A stretch of 64,000 nucleotides of DNA from Hyphomicrobiales bacterium (lineage in GTDB: Bacteria > Pseudomonadota > Alphaproteobacteria > Rhizobiales > Rhizobiaceae): positions 310,001 through 374,000 of the forward strand of contig JAFKJU010000005.1 of assembly GCA_017305935.1 (NCBI GenBank), written 5' to 3'. The notes under the pieces were generated by a model. The model saw only the letters and a list, made by a program, of their open reading frames with translations, ran no database searches and was not told the origin of the DNA. The position numbers were made by a program, and so were the translations under genes. Of the stretch, positions 1-8,770 are shown piece by piece. Positions within the stretch are counted from its first letter, which is position 1; every line of letters starts with the position of its first letter.

Positions 1-1
1 C

Positions 2-592
2 GACATCCGCGGCGCCGGCAACCTGCTCGGCGAAGAGCAATCCGGCCATATCAAGGAAGTCGGCTTCGAGCTTTACCAGCAGATGCTGGAGGAGGCGGTG
101 GCCGAGGTGAAGGGCGACGACGACATCGTCGACAGCGGCTGGTCGCCGCAGATCTCGGTGGGCACGCCGGTGATGATCCCGGACGACTACGTGCCCGACC
201 TGCACCTGCGCATGGGCCTCTATCGCCGCCTCGGCGAAATCACCGAACTGCGCGATATCGACGGTTTTGGCGCGGAGATGATCGACCGTTTCGGGCCGCT
301 GCCCATCGAAGTGCAGCACCTCCTGAAGATCGTCTACGTCAAGTCGCTGTGCCGCAAGGCCAATGTCGAGAAGCTGGAGGCCGGGCCGAAGGGCGTCGTC
401 GTGCAGTTCCGCAACCGCGAATTCCCCGATCCGGCGGCATTGGTCGGCTATATCGCCAAGCAGGGAACGATGGCGAAGATCCGCCCCGATCACAGCGTCT
501 TCCTCAGCCGCGACCTGCCGACGCCGGAAAAGCGGCTGGCGGGTGCTGCCATGGTCATGACCCAGCTTGCGGGGCTTCTCGACAAAAAGTGA
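2..592 (+). CDS. mfd: Mfd transcription-repair coupling factor, C-terminal part (5' truncated by window)
   Basis: Mfd removes RNA polymerase stalled at DNA lesions and recruits UvrA, so it belongs functionally with uvrA further along the window. The reading frame is open from base 2, and its first visible residues (DIRGAGNLLGEEQSGHI) are the conserved end of the RecG-like translocase region of Mfd. The remaining 170 or so residues match the C-terminal TRCF domain that masks the UvrA-binding surface, with the typical YVPDLHLRMGLYRRLG stretch. About 196 residues of a protein that is normally near 1150 are present, and the natural stop is at 590-592. The 5' end lies outside the window. The following gene starts about 60 bases downstream on the same strand. 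Confidence 0.95.
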   Translation, partial: DIRGAGNLLGEEQSGHIKEVGFELYQQMLEEAVAEVKGDDDIVDSGWSPQISVGTPVMIPDDYVPDLHLRMGLYRRLGEITELRDIDGFGAEMIDRFGPLPIEVQHLLKIVYVKSLCRKANVEKLEAGPKGVVVQFRNREFPDPAALVGYIAKQGTMAKIRPDHSVFLSRDLPTPEKRLAGAAMVMTQLAGLLDKK

Positions 593-652
593 TGGTCAGT
601 GCCGCCGGTATATCGGACAGTGCGAATCGATTTGAAATTGGAGACGTGCGAA

Positions 653-1123
653 ATGGCGACCTACACGGTGACGATCGACTGGAAGCGGGGCGAGGGCGAG
701 GATTTCGTCGACAACCGCTATTCGCGCGCCCATGTCTGGCATTTCGACGGCAATATCAGCGTGCCGGCCTCGTCGTCGAAACATGTCGTGCCGCTGCCGC
801 TGTCGGTGGAAGCCGCCGTCGATCCGGAGGAGGCCTTCGTCGCCTCGCTCTCCTCCTGCCATATGCTGTGGTTCCTCTCGATTGCCGCCAAGGCCGGCTT
901 CCGCATCGATGCCTATGAGGACATGGCCGAGGGCATCATGGCGCGCAATGCCGAGGGCAAGCTCGCCATGATCGAGGTGACGCTGCAGCCGGAGGTGCGG
1001 TTTTCGCCGGAGACGCCCATCGACAAGGCACGCCACGAGGCCTTGCATCATGAGGCGCACGAGGCCTGCTTCATCGCCAATTCGGTGCTGACGCAGATCA
1101 GGCTGCGCCCGCGCCTCGCATAA
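653..1123 (+). CDS. OsmC/Ohr family peroxiredoxin-like protein
   Basis: The 156-residue product is a cytoplasmic OsmC-family protein. Relatives reduce organic or hydrogen peroxides with a cysteine pair. Both cysteines are visible: one in SLSSCHMLWFL, the other in EACFIANSV. The sequence resembles the YhfA-like branch more than classical Ohr, so its substrate is uncertain. The frame is open from an ATG at 599, but GGAG at 640-643, nine bases before the ATG at 653, and the family N-terminus (MATYTVTIDW) favour 653. It is convergent with the EamA transporter gene, with a single base between the two stop codons. Confidence 0.88.
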   Translation: MATYTVTIDWKRGEGEDFVDNRYSRAHVWHFDGNISVPASSSKHVVPLPLSVEAAVDPEEAFVASLSSCHMLWFLSIAAKAGFRIDAYEDMAEGIMARNAEGKLAMIEVTLQPEVRFSPETPIDKARHEALHHEAHEACFIANSVLTQIRLRPRLA

Positions 1124-1124
1124 G

Positions 1125-2057
1125 CTATTTGTCTTCCTGAGGCGTGACGGCGACTGCCGCCTGCGCGTCGGCGCCGACGGGCGGGGGCAAGCGCGTGCCG
1201 CGCTTGCGTTCGCGCACCAGCGTCATCAGGCCCGAGCCGACGATCAGCACGATGCCGGCCCAGGTCGGCATGTCGACGCCGTCGCCGAAGACGAGATAGC
1301 CGAGCAGGATCGCCCACAGCATCTGGCTATACTGGATCGGGCCGATGATCCCCGCCTCGACATGGGTCGCGGCATACATCATTAGCACGTTGGCGAGCGC
1401 CGCCAGCAGGCCGAAGCCGGCGAGATACAGCCACTGTTCCGGCGTCGGCCAGATGAAGCCCGGCACCATCAGCGCCGCGCTGATCGCCATCCAGCCGAAG
1501 ACGCCGGCGCCGTAGAGCGAGATGTTCTTTTCCTTCGGCCCCATGGCCCGGAAGATGACGATGGAGATCGCGCCGCTGAAGCCGCCGACGATCGCGCCGA
1601 GATGGCCGATCGACAATTCGCGAAAGCCGGGCCGCAGCACCACCAGCACGCCGAGGAAACCGACCAGCACCGCCAGCCAGCGGCGAATGCCGACGACCTC
1701 TTTGAGAAACACCACCGACATGATGGTGACGAAGGAGGGCAGCAGGAAGATCAGCGCGAAGGCTTCCGCCATGCTCAGATGCGTGAAGGCGACGACGCTG
1801 CCGATGGCGCCGGAGGCGGCGCAGGCGAAGCGCAGCAGCCAGAGCGGCCGGTTGGTGGAGCGCACCACGTCGCTCCAGCGGTCGCCCTTCTTCACCAGGA
1901 ACGGCATGGCAACCAGGCCGAAGACGGCGCCGAAAAACGCGGTTTCATAGGGCGAAAGCGCGCCTTCGATCAGCTTGATGCTGGCATCGCTGAACGAAAA
2001 GGCGGCGAAGGCGGCAAAGCCGAGCACGACGCCCTTCAGACGCTGGTCTGTGGACAC
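1125..2057 (-). CDS. EamA/DMT family transporter
   Basis: This is an inner-membrane drug/metabolite transporter of 310 residues. Two EamA repeats of about five hydrophobic helices each are seen, roughly residues 8-140 and 150-290, followed by a short basic and alanine-rich tail. Members of this superfamily export amino acids, nucleotides or small metabolites, but the sequence gives no substrate. The start is a GTG at 2057 preceded by GGAG about ten bases upstream; no better in-frame ATG fits the first helix. It is transcribed towards the OsmC gene, and its stop lies one base from the OsmC stop. Confidence 0.88.
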   Translation of the reverse strand: MSTDQRLKGVVLGFAAFAAFSFSDASIKLIEGALSPYETAFFGAVFGLVAMPFLVKKGDRWSDVVRSTNRPLWLLRFACAASGAIGSVVAFTHLSMAEAFALIFLLPSFVTIMSVVFLKEVVGIRRWLAVLVGFLGVLVVLRPGFRELSIGHLGAIVGGFSGAISIVIFRAMGPKEKNISLYGAGVFGWMAISAALMVPGFIWPTPEQWLYLAGFGLLAALANVLMMYAATHVEAGIIGPIQYSQMLWAILLGYLVFGDGVDMPTWAGIVLIVGSGLMTLVRERKRGTRLPPPVGADAQAAVAVTPQEDK

Positions 2058-2186
2058 GGGGTAACACTCCGATGGCAGAAAGCGCCGCCGATACCGGCCG
2101 CGCGATGCAGCCGCCGGGAAAACGCTGGAAAAGAATGGCTCTCTTAGCGTTTCCGGCGCGAGTCGTCACCCGATTTCACGTCTGCC

Positions 2187-2858
2187 TCAGTTGGCCTTGG
2201 CACGGGCTTCGGCCTTCATGCGGGCGATGTCGCGCAGCGCGCCGACGAGAAGCTCCGGCGTCTGGGCGCCGCTGACGGCATATTTCTGCTCGAAGACGAA
2301 GAAGGGCACGCCGCTGACGCCCATGCGGCGCGATTGCTCTATTTCTTTCTCGATCATGTCGCGATCCGCATCGGAGGCCAGAAGCTTTGCGATGACGGCG
2401 CGGTCTAGGCCCGCCTGTTCGGCTATCTCGAGCAGCACGGCATGATCGCCGACATTACGGCCTTCCTCGAAATTCGCCTTGAACAGCAGGCCGGCGACGG
2501 TGTTCTGCATCTCGTGGCCCTCGGTATGCGCCCAGAGCAGCAGGCGATGCGCATCCATTGTGTTGGGACCGATCTTGATGGCGTCGAAATTGAAATGGAT
2601 GCCGACCTCTTCGCCCAGATGCGTCAGCGTCTGGTGGGCACGATCCATGTTTTCCTTGCCGCCGAGTTTTGCCGCCAGCGTCGTCTGCTGATCGACCCCT
2701 TCCGCCGGGTAATCGGGATTGAGCTGATAGGGCCGCCAGTTGATCTCGGCCTCGATGTCGCCGGCGACCTCGCTGAGCGCCTTTTCCAGCCGCGCCTTGC
2801 CGAGATAGCACCAGGGGCAGACCACGTCAGAAACGATGTCGATGGTTATGGTTTCCAT
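2187..2858 (-). CDS. DsbA family oxidoreductase (FrnE-like)
   Basis: The 223-residue protein is a thioredoxin-fold oxidoreductase of the cytoplasmic FrnE branch of the DsbA family. It begins METITIDIVSDVVCPWCYLG, which carries the CPWC active-site motif right after the first strand. A helical insert occupies the middle, and the cis-proline region follows as GVSGVPFFVF near residue 185. It has no signal peptide, unlike true periplasmic DsbA. FrnE relatives have been linked to oxidative stress or polyketide-related isomerisation; the substrate here is unknown. The gene follows the solute-binding protein gene on the same strand with a gap of about 93 bases, so co-transcription is possible. Confidence 0.9.
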   Translation of the reverse strand: METITIDIVSDVVCPWCYLGKARLEKALSEVAGDIEAEINWRPYQLNPDYPAEGVDQQTTLAAKLGGKENMDRAHQTLTHLGEEVGIHFNFDAIKIGPNTMDAHRLLLWAHTEGHEMQNTVAGLLFKANFEEGRNVGDHAVLLEIAEQAGLDRAVIAKLLASDADRDMIEKEIEQSRRMGVSGVPFFVFEQKYAVSGAQTPELLVGALRDIARMKAEARAKAN

Positions 2859-2951
2859 GGGCTGTGAGTCCTTTCGCGCTGCTGGCCGGTTTCAGACCAT
2901 GTATGCGCCCGACGGCATCCGTTCAACCGGTTACCGGAAGGGAACCGTCTT

Positions 2952-4760
2952 CTATTGTGCCCGCGCATCCCACCAGGTCTGAAGTTGATAACCGTAGAGC
3001 GGCAGGGTGTCGGGTCTTCCGATGGTCTTGTGACGGGCGATCCATTGTTCGCCGAGATGATAGAGCGGTACGAAATAGCTGCCTGAAATCAGCATCCGGT
3101 CGAAGGAACGCACCGCCGCCTGGAAGCTTTCGGCCGTGCGGGCGGTCAGCATGTTGTTGATCAGTCTGTCGATATCGGGATCGGCGGTTCCGGCGTAGTT
3201 CTCGCTCCCCTGCCTGTCGCGGGCAAGCGACCCCCAGCGCGACACTTGCTCGATGCCCGGCGACAGCGAGGAGGTGAAGCTTTTCATCACCATGTCGAAA
3301 TTGAAGGCGATCGTCCGGTTCTGATATTGCGAATCGTCGACGGTACGCACCGTCAGCGCGATGCCCAAGGCCCGGAGCGAGCGCTGATAAGCGAGCGCCA
3401 GCTTCTCCTGATCGGCATTCTGGGTCATGATCTCGAAGGCGAGCGGCGTTCCCTTGGCATCGACCATCTGGCCGCCCCGGATCGAATAGCCGGCCTGCTT
3501 CAGCAGGTCGACGGCCTGTTTCAGTACTTTGCGGTCCCGACCCGACCCATCGGTCACCGGCAGACGATAGCTGCCGTCCAGCACGGCGGGATCGATGCGT
3601 GCGGTGATGTCGCCCATCATCTCGCGCTCCAGCGGACTGGCCGGCACGCCGAGGCTGGAAAGGTCGGAATTCTGCCAGTAGCTCTGGGTGCGGGTATAGG
3701 CATTTTCGAACAGGTTGCGGTTTGCCCATTCGAAATCGAACACCAGCGACAGGCCCTTGCGCAGCCGGGCATCGGCGAAATAGGGGCGGCGGGTGTTGAA
3801 CACGAAGCCGAGCATGCCGGTTGGCAGTTTCGGCTTGAATACGTCCTTGATCACTTTGCCAGAGGCGACCGCGGGGAAATCATAGGCCCGATCCCAATGG
3901 CTGGGATTGCCTTCGGGATAGATATCGACCTCGCCCTTCTTGAAGGCCTCGAACAGCGTGCTTTCCTGCAGAAAATATTCCACTGCGATCTCGTCGTAAT
4001 TGTCGAAACCGACTTTGGATGGGATGTCCTTGCCCCAATAGTTCGGATCGCGCCTGTACACGATGCGCTCGCCGGGATTGATCGACTTGATCCTGTAGGG
4101 GCCTGAACCGATTGGCGGCGCCAGCGTCGATTGCTCGAAGCTTTCAGGGACGGTCGCATGTTTCGGCAGCACGGGCGTGTAGGCGGCGATGATCAGCGGC
4201 GTCTCGCGGTCTGCCTTGTCGTTGAAGGTGAAGCGTACCGAGCGCTCCCCGACCTTTTCCAGCTTGTCGACTGCCTCCATGCGCCGGCTGAAGGGCGTGC
4301 GGCCCTTGTCGCGCAGCAGCTCGAAGGTGAAGATCACATCCTCCGGCGTCACCGGCTTGCCGTCCGACCAGTGTGCGCGCGGATCGAGGTTGAACTGGAT
4401 GAAACTGCGCGCCTCGTCCCATTCCACGGTTTCGGCCAGCAAACCATAGAGCGAGAAGGGCTCGTCGGCGGAGCGGGTCATCAGCGATTCGAACATCATG
4501 TTGCCGAATTGCGGATCCCACATGCCGCGCGCCGTGGTGCGCATGCTCTTCAGGATGAAGGGGTTGAGATTGTCGAAGGTGCCGACGACGCCGTAGGTGA
4601 TCCGGCCGCCCTTCTTGACGTCGGGATTGACGTAAGGGAAATGCGCATAATCCCTGGGCAACGACACGTCTCCATGCATGGCGATGCCATGCAGCGGTTC
4701 GGCGGCAAGCGGGCTCCAGAAAAGGAGGGAGACGAGGGCTATGGCGAAGAGACGGCGCAC
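2952..4760 (-). CDS. Periplasmic solute-binding protein, family 5 (YejA-like)
   Basis: This periplasmic ABC substrate-binding protein has about 602 residues and the SBP_bac_5 fold used for oligopeptides and similar ligands. The early segment GTFDNLNPFIL and the YVNPDVKKGG motif resemble YejA, the receptor for microcin C and oligopeptide uptake in enterobacteria. The frame is open from an ATG at 4829, but a GTG at 4760 follows an AGGAA site and gives a good signal peptide ending near LAAEP, so 4760 is preferred. No permease or ATPase gene adjoins it, so it probably serves a transporter encoded elsewhere. It runs divergently from the IalB-family gene. Confidence 0.85.
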   Translation of the reverse strand: MRRLFAIALVSLLFWSPLAAEPLHGIAMHGDVSLPRDYAHFPYVNPDVKKGGRITYGVVGTFDNLNPFILKSMRTTARGMWDPQFGNMMFESLMTRSADEPFSLYGLLAETVEWDEARSFIQFNLDPRAHWSDGKPVTPEDVIFTFELLRDKGRTPFSRRMEAVDKLEKVGERSVRFTFNDKADRETPLIIAAYTPVLPKHATVPESFEQSTLAPPIGSGPYRIKSINPGERIVYRRDPNYWGKDIPSKVGFDNYDEIAVEYFLQESTLFEAFKKGEVDIYPEGNPSHWDRAYDFPAVASGKVIKDVFKPKLPTGMLGFVFNTRRPYFADARLRKGLSLVFDFEWANRNLFENAYTRTQSYWQNSDLSSLGVPASPLEREMMGDITARIDPAVLDGSYRLPVTDGSGRDRKVLKQAVDLLKQAGYSIRGGQMVDAKGTPLAFEIMTQNADQEKLALAYQRSLRALGIALTVRTVDDSQYQNRTIAFNFDMVMKSFTSSLSPGIEQVSRWGSLARDRQGSENYAGTADPDIDRLINNMLTARTAESFQAAVRSFDRMLISGSYFVPLYHLGEQWIARHKTIGRPDTLPLYGYQLQTWWDARAQ

Positions 4761-5127
4761 CGGAGAGACGTTCCTTTGATCTGCTGTCCGGGCAGGGCGG
4801 CGGCCTTCCCGAATCCTTGTAGGCGGCATGTTAGCGCATGTCTTTACCCGGTTGCCACCGGCTGCATGTCGCTCCAGCGTTTATGCGAAGCTTAAACTGC
4901 CGCGCCATAAGGCTATTTCGAGGCGTCGAACATCAAAAATCTCACGTTGAACGCGGTGGAGATCAAAGAAAAGCTGGATATCCGCTGCGCTGCGATGTAA
5001 CAGGGTGCCAGGATCGGGGGTCATGTATTTGCCTCATTTGCGCGACAGGTGACGGCGGAATGGACCAAATCAGTCGGGACCGGTGGAGAACCGCCCGGGC
5101 ACCGGATTTCAGGAGACGGATTTCGTT
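4761..5127. other. Divergent intergenic region between solute-binding protein and IalB-family genes
   Basis: This 367-base stretch must hold both promoters. I see no convincing ORF, palindrome longer than seven bases or known operator in it. A short run resembling the first residues of the solute-binding protein frame extends to 4829 and may be part of its 5' leader. Confidence 0.4.
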
Positions 5128-5763
5128 ATGATGATCAAGGCAACCACTTTCACGCGTGCAGCCCTCTCGGCGCTCGCAGTTTCTTTCGGCGCAGCGGCGA
5201 TGCCGTCCGTCTCCAGCGCGCAGGAGGCCGCACCCGCCGGCCAGCCGCCGCTCGGCTGGTTCAAGACCTGCTCGAAGCAGGAAGACAACGACATCTGTGC
5301 GGTTCAGAACATCCTGCGCGCCAATAGCGGCCAGATGATCACCGCCGTCGGCCTGATCTCGGTCTCGGGCAAGGTCAATCGCAAGCTGCTCCAGGTCTCG
5401 GTTCCCTCCGCGCGCCTGATCCCGCCGGGCGTCGTTATGCAGATCGATGGCGGCAAGGGCCAGAAGCTGGATTATGCCGTCTGCCTGCCCGATCGCTGCA
5501 CCGCCGAAATCGTCCTGACCGACGCCATGATCGCATCGCTGAAGAAGGGCAACGAAGTCGTCTTCACCTCGATCAACTTCCGCCGCGCCCCGAACCCGAT
5601 CAAGATTCCGCTGACCGGTTTCACCGGCGCCTATGACGGCGAGCCGATGTCCGAATCGAAGCTGGCCGAAAGCCAGCGCAGCCTGGAAGAAGGTATGCAA
5701 AAGAAAGCCGAGGAAGCCCGTAAGAAGCTGGAAGACGCTCAGAAGGCTGCCACTCAGCAGTAA
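5128..5763 (+). CDS. Invasion-associated locus B (IalB) family protein
   Basis: This secreted or periplasmic protein has about 211 residues. A signal peptide of roughly 32 residues ends near VSSAQEA. The IalB domain follows: WFKTC, then DICAVQN and YAVCLPDRC, giving the conserved cysteines that are probably disulfide-linked. The family was named from Bartonella, where ialB affects erythrocyte entry; in free-living and plant-associated rhizobia the role is not established. The last 40 residues are a charged lysine/glutamate helix likely to form a coiled coil. The ATG at 5128 has AGGAGA at 5111-5116, whereas the longer frame from 5083 lacks a site. A strong terminator follows. Confidence 0.88.
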   Translation: MMIKATTFTRAALSALAVSFGAAAMPSVSSAQEAAPAGQPPLGWFKTCSKQEDNDICAVQNILRANSGQMITAVGLISVSGKVNRKLLQVSVPSARLIPPGVVMQIDGGKGQKLDYAVCLPDRCTAEIVLTDAMIASLKKGNEVVFTSINFRRAPNPIKIPLTGFTGAYDGEPMSESKLAESQRSLEEGMQKKAEEARKKLEDAQKAATQQ

Positions 5764-5783
5764 TCTGCCCTTTGAGGCAAAGA

Positions 5784-5821
5784 AAAGCCCGGTCGCGATT
5801 GTCGCGGCCGGGCTTTTTCGT
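5784..5821 (+). terminator. Rho-independent terminator of the IalB-family gene
   Basis: A 15-bp stem pairs 5784-5798 with 5802-5816 through a three-base loop, with one G-T wobble. It is followed by a T run. It lies 20 bases after the IalB stop. Confidence 0.9.
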
Positions 5822-5854
5822 CTTGGGAGGACGATTGCTTCAGATCTATATGAC

Positions 5855-5899
5855 GCATTTCCGGACGGAAAACCGCTTCACACTTTTCCTGGAAATGCT
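5855..5899 (-). repeat. Short palindromic intergenic repeat, copy 1 (RIME-like)
   Basis: This is an imperfect palindrome with outer arms GCATTTCC and GGAAATGC and the inner segment ACTTTTCCTGGAAATGC. The same sequence recurs at 8698-8758 and 14183-14243. Its right end overlaps the last base of the hspQ stop codon. Structure and wording match the Rhizobium-specific intergenic mosaic elements (RIME) as I recall them; the exact class is unchecked. Confidence 0.8.
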
Positions 5900-6228
5900 T
5901 AGTGAGCGATATTAAATTTCGGACGGTAACGGCCGGCCGACTGCGGATCGAAAATCTGCATGACCTGCGGATTGCGCAGCGGCGTGCCGCTCTGGTCGGA
6001 GATCAGGTTCTGCTCCGAGACATAGGCCACATATTCCGTCTCGTCGTTTTCGGCTAGGATGTGGTAAAAAGGCTGGTCCTTGTGCGGACGGATTTCCGCC
6101 GGAATTGCGTTCCACCATTCTTCGGTGTTGGCGAATTCTGGGTCAACATCGAAGACAACACCGCGGAACGGAAAAACCCGGTGGCGGACGACTTCACCGA
6201 TATTGAATTTCGCGTTGCTCTGTTTCAT
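5899..6228 (-). CDS. hspQ: Heat shock protein HspQ (YccV family)
   Basis: HspQ binds hemimethylated DNA in vitro in E. coli (YccV) and acts as a specificity factor for Lon protease. The 109-residue product carries the whole family pattern: KFNIGEVVRHRVFPFRGVVFD near the N-terminus, then EEWWNAIP, QPFYHILAE and YVSEQNL. It is cytoplasmic, with no signal or membrane segment. The frame is open from 6270, but the ATG at 6228 follows AGGAAA and starts the conserved MKQSNAKFNIG, so the extra 14 residues are rejected. The TAA stop merges with a palindromic repeat. It is convergent with the IalB gene. Confidence 0.92.
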   Translation of the reverse strand: MKQSNAKFNIGEVVRHRVFPFRGVVFDVDPEFANTEEWWNAIPAEIRPHKDQPFYHILAENDETEYVAYVSEQNLISDQSGTPLRNPQVMQIFDPQSAGRYRPKFNIAH

Positions 6229-6448
6229 GGCATTTTCCTTTCGTCCTGTATGTGGTGATAACGGTCGCAACGATCAAGAGTTTCACGGCATTGCTGTTAA
6301 AATCCTGTCATAAGGCGACAAGGGCTGATTCATCTGTCTCAAGGGGAAACGGCTGCCGCCTCTGTGTGCGTCCGCCCCGGCTTGCTTGCGCCTGCGGCCG
6401 TTTCGCGCTACCTCAATCCTCCATGCAACCGCATTCCGGGTGATATCC

Positions 6449-7567
6449 GTGACCAATCAATGGGGCAGAGGCGGGACGACGAACGGCCGCCGACCCGGCA
6501 ATTCCTCCGGCATGGCGCTGGCGATCGTCGCGAGCCTGCTGATCGGCGCCGCCGGAAGCTATGGTTATGTGCGTTACGCCGGCCATCAGGAGCGCCAGGC
6601 CCACCAGGCGGTGCAGGAGGAGCGCGACAAGCTCGCGGATCAGGTTCGCCGCCAGTCCGCCGAACTCGACGATCTGACCCTGAAACTGATGGCCGCCGAT
6701 GGCGACAAGTCCAGGGACAATCAGGCCGCCGACGCCGAGGAGCGCAAGCTGCAGGACGACTTGGCGCGGATGACCCAATCCCGCGACAAGCTGCAGCAAG
6801 ACAATGATCGCCTGGGCAACGAGGCAGCCGGCCTGCGGGTGCAGATCGACGGCCTTACCCGCCGTCTGACACTCGCCGAGCAGGGCAACACCGATGCCGA
6901 CGGCGCCCGCGCCCGTCTGACCAAGGCGCTGGCCGATGCCGAGCAGGCCCGCGATGCGGCGCTGAAGCAGGCCGGCGACCTCAAGGCCAGCCTCGATGAG
7001 GCGCAGGCCAACCTTCGCAGTGCGGCGGCGGAGCGCGACAAGGCCCGCGACAGCGAGATGGACAGTATGCAGGTGGCCCGCGAGACCAGCCTGACCATCA
7101 AGACGCTGACTGCCGAACTGGACAAGACGAAGACCGAAGCTGGTGAGCAGGCAAAGGCCGCCAACGATGCCCGCCAGGCGCTGGCGCGCATCAGTGGCGA
7201 TCTCGCTGCGGCGCGCCAGTCGCAGCAGCGCCTGCAGGCGGATCTGGCCCGCGTCACCGCCGAGCGCGATGCGCTGTCGCAGCAGGCGACCAGGGAGCCT
7301 TCAGGCGATCAGCCCGCCGGTGGACAACCTGCCGCTGAGCAGCCTGCGACGCCCACCGAGACCGTGGCGCCGCGCCCGGCCGATACGGTGGAGCGCGTGC
7401 TGGGACGCACGCCGGGCCTTGCCGGGCTCAGCGATGACAAGCGTGACGATCTCAAGCGGCAATTGATCGCCGGCGCCTGCGTGGCGACCGCGCTGGAGAG
7501 CGCCTTCGGGCGTGTACCGCTGGTGACGCTGCGCAACATGATCCGGGATTTGCAGAGCGACTGCTGA
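6449..7567 (+). CDS. Membrane-anchored coiled-coil protein of unknown function
   Basis: I do not recognise a named family. The product from the GTG at 6449 has about 372 residues. A single hydrophobic helix at about residues 22-41 follows a short basic N-terminus, suggesting a type II anchor with the rest in the periplasm. Residues about 45-290 are almost continuous charged heptads rich in Ala, Arg, Asp, Gln and Lys, a long coiled coil. A Pro/Ala/Gly linker of about 30 residues leads to a compact C-terminal domain of 55-60 residues with two cysteines and a helical LSDDKRDDLKRQL segment. The frame is open further upstream from a TTG at 6386, without a ribosome site. A TAXI receptor gene starts 22 bases downstream, so the two are probably co-transcribed. 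Confidence 0.75.
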   Translation: MTNQWGRGGTTNGRRPGNSSGMALAIVASLLIGAAGSYGYVRYAGHQERQAHQAVQEERDKLADQVRRQSAELDDLTLKLMAADGDKSRDNQAADAEERKLQDDLARMTQSRDKLQQDNDRLGNEAAGLRVQIDGLTRRLTLAEQGNTDADGARARLTKALADAEQARDAALKQAGDLKASLDEAQANLRSAAAERDKARDSEMDSMQVARETSLTIKTLTAELDKTKTEAGEQAKAANDARQALARISGDLAAARQSQQRLQADLARVTAERDALSQQATREPSGDQPAGGQPAAEQPATPTETVAPRPADTVERVLGRTPGLAGLSDDKRDDLKRQLIAGACVATALESAFGRVPLVTLRNMIRDLQSDC

Positions 7568-7589
7568 TCAAACGCGAAAAGGAGGGAAC

Positions 7590-8630
7590 ATGGTGGTTCG
7601 GTGGGGTGCGGCGCTGGCGTCGGCGGTGATGATTTTGGCGGGAACCGGCGCGCTTGCGGCGGAATTCGAGCGCAGCATCATGACGGGCGCGCCGACCGGC
7701 ACCTATATCCAGATCGGCCGCGATATCGCCGCGCTTGGCAAGGAATGCGGCCAGACGCTCAACGTCGTCGAAAGCGCCGGCTCGCTGGAAAACTTCGTCG
7801 GCGTGCGCAATCGCCGCAACACCCAGTTCGGCATCGTCCAGAGCGACGTGCTGGAATATTTGAAAACCTTCGAGGCCAACGATCCCGATGTGCAGCAGGC
7901 GGTGCGCGGCGTGCGCATCATGTTCCCGCTCTATAACGAAGAAGTCCATGTGCTCGCCCGCAAGGACATCGCCGACCTCAAGGGGCTGGCCGGACATAAG
8001 ATCGCCGTCGGCAAGAAGGATAGCGGCACTTTCCTGACCTCGTCGCTGATCCTCGATATCCTGCAGGTCACGGGTGGCGAGCGCCTGCCGCTCAATCCCG
8101 ACGAGGCGCTGCCGAAGCTGCTTTCCGGCGAGATCGACGCCTTCTTCTACGTGGCCGGCGCGCCGGCGCCACTGTTCCGCGACAGCAAGATCGACCCGGC
8201 GAAATTCCACCTGCTGCCGATCACGGACCAGCCGCTGCTCGCCACCTACACGCCCTCGCGCATCGAAGCCGACACTTATTCTTTCCAGGACGAGCCGCTC
8301 GACCTGATCGCGGTCAAGGCGGTGCTGATGACCTATGATTACGACGTCAAGCGCAACGCTTATCAGCGCGACAGTTGCAAGGCGGTGGCGGATTTCTCGA
8401 GCCTGATCCTCGGTCATCTCGACCAGCTCGCCGAGCGCGGCCATCCGAAGTGGAAGACCGTCGACCTGGCCGCGCTGCCGCCCGGCTGGAAGGTCGGCAT
8501 CTGCGTCAAGAAGGGCATGCAGGCCGATTACAAGCCCGATTGCAAGGCGCCCGTCCAGCAGCAGCCGGCGGCCGGAGGAGCAGACGAGGAATATCTGAAC
8601 CTGCTGAAACAGCGTCTGAAAAAGCAGTAA
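7590..8630 (+). CDS. TAXI family TRAP transporter solute-binding protein
   Basis: TAXI proteins are periplasmic receptors for TRAP transporters. This 346-residue product has a signal peptide ending near GTGALAAE and the family entry motif MTGAPTGTYIQIGRDIAAL, followed by ESAGSLENFVGVRNR and QFGIVQSDVL, which line the ligand pocket in relatives. Ligands of the family include glutamate, glutamine and related carboxylates; none can be assigned here. An AAGGAGGG site precedes the ATG. No DctM/DctQ-like membrane gene is nearby, so the receptor is an orphan. Four cysteines occur, and the C-terminus ends in a Gln/Ala linker and a charged helix. It shares a likely operon with the upstream coiled-coil protein. 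Confidence 0.88.
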   Translation: MVVRWGAALASAVMILAGTGALAAEFERSIMTGAPTGTYIQIGRDIAALGKECGQTLNVVESAGSLENFVGVRNRRNTQFGIVQSDVLEYLKTFEANDPDVQQAVRGVRIMFPLYNEEVHVLARKDIADLKGLAGHKIAVGKKDSGTFLTSSLILDILQVTGGERLPLNPDEALPKLLSGEIDAFFYVAGAPAPLFRDSKIDPAKFHLLPITDQPLLATYTPSRIEADTYSFQDEPLDLIAVKAVLMTYDYDVKRNAYQRDSCKAVADFSSLILGHLDQLAERGHPKWKTVDLAALPPGWKVGICVKKGMQADYKPDCKAPVQQQPAAGGADEEYLNLLKQRLKKQ

Positions 8631-8640
8631 GCCAAAGCAA

Positions 8641-8697
8641 AACCGGCGGCCAATGGCCGCCGGTTCGATATCCGGCCCCGGCAAAACCGGGGCCTTT
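8641..8697. terminator. Tandem hairpins between the TAXI gene and glnA
   Basis: Two perfect stems follow each other. 8641-8651 pairs with 8655-8665 (11 bp, loop AAT), and 8674-8681 pairs with 8687-8694 (8 bp, loop CAAAA), the latter followed by TTT. They sit between convergent genes and probably stop transcription from both sides. Confidence 0.75.
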
Positions 8698-8758
8698 AGA
8701 GCATTTCCAGGAAAAGTGGATACCGTTTTTCCGTCCGGAAATGCGACAAAATAAAGAG
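8698..8758 (+). repeat. Short palindromic intergenic repeat, copy 2 (RIME-like)
   Basis: This is the same element as at 5855 and 14183: AGAGCATTTCCAGGAAAAGTG, then the mirrored CCGTCCGGAAATGC and a trailing ATAAAGAG. It lies between the TAXI terminator hairpins and the glnA stop. Confidence 0.82.
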
Positions 8759-8770
8759 TCGTCGCGCCGA

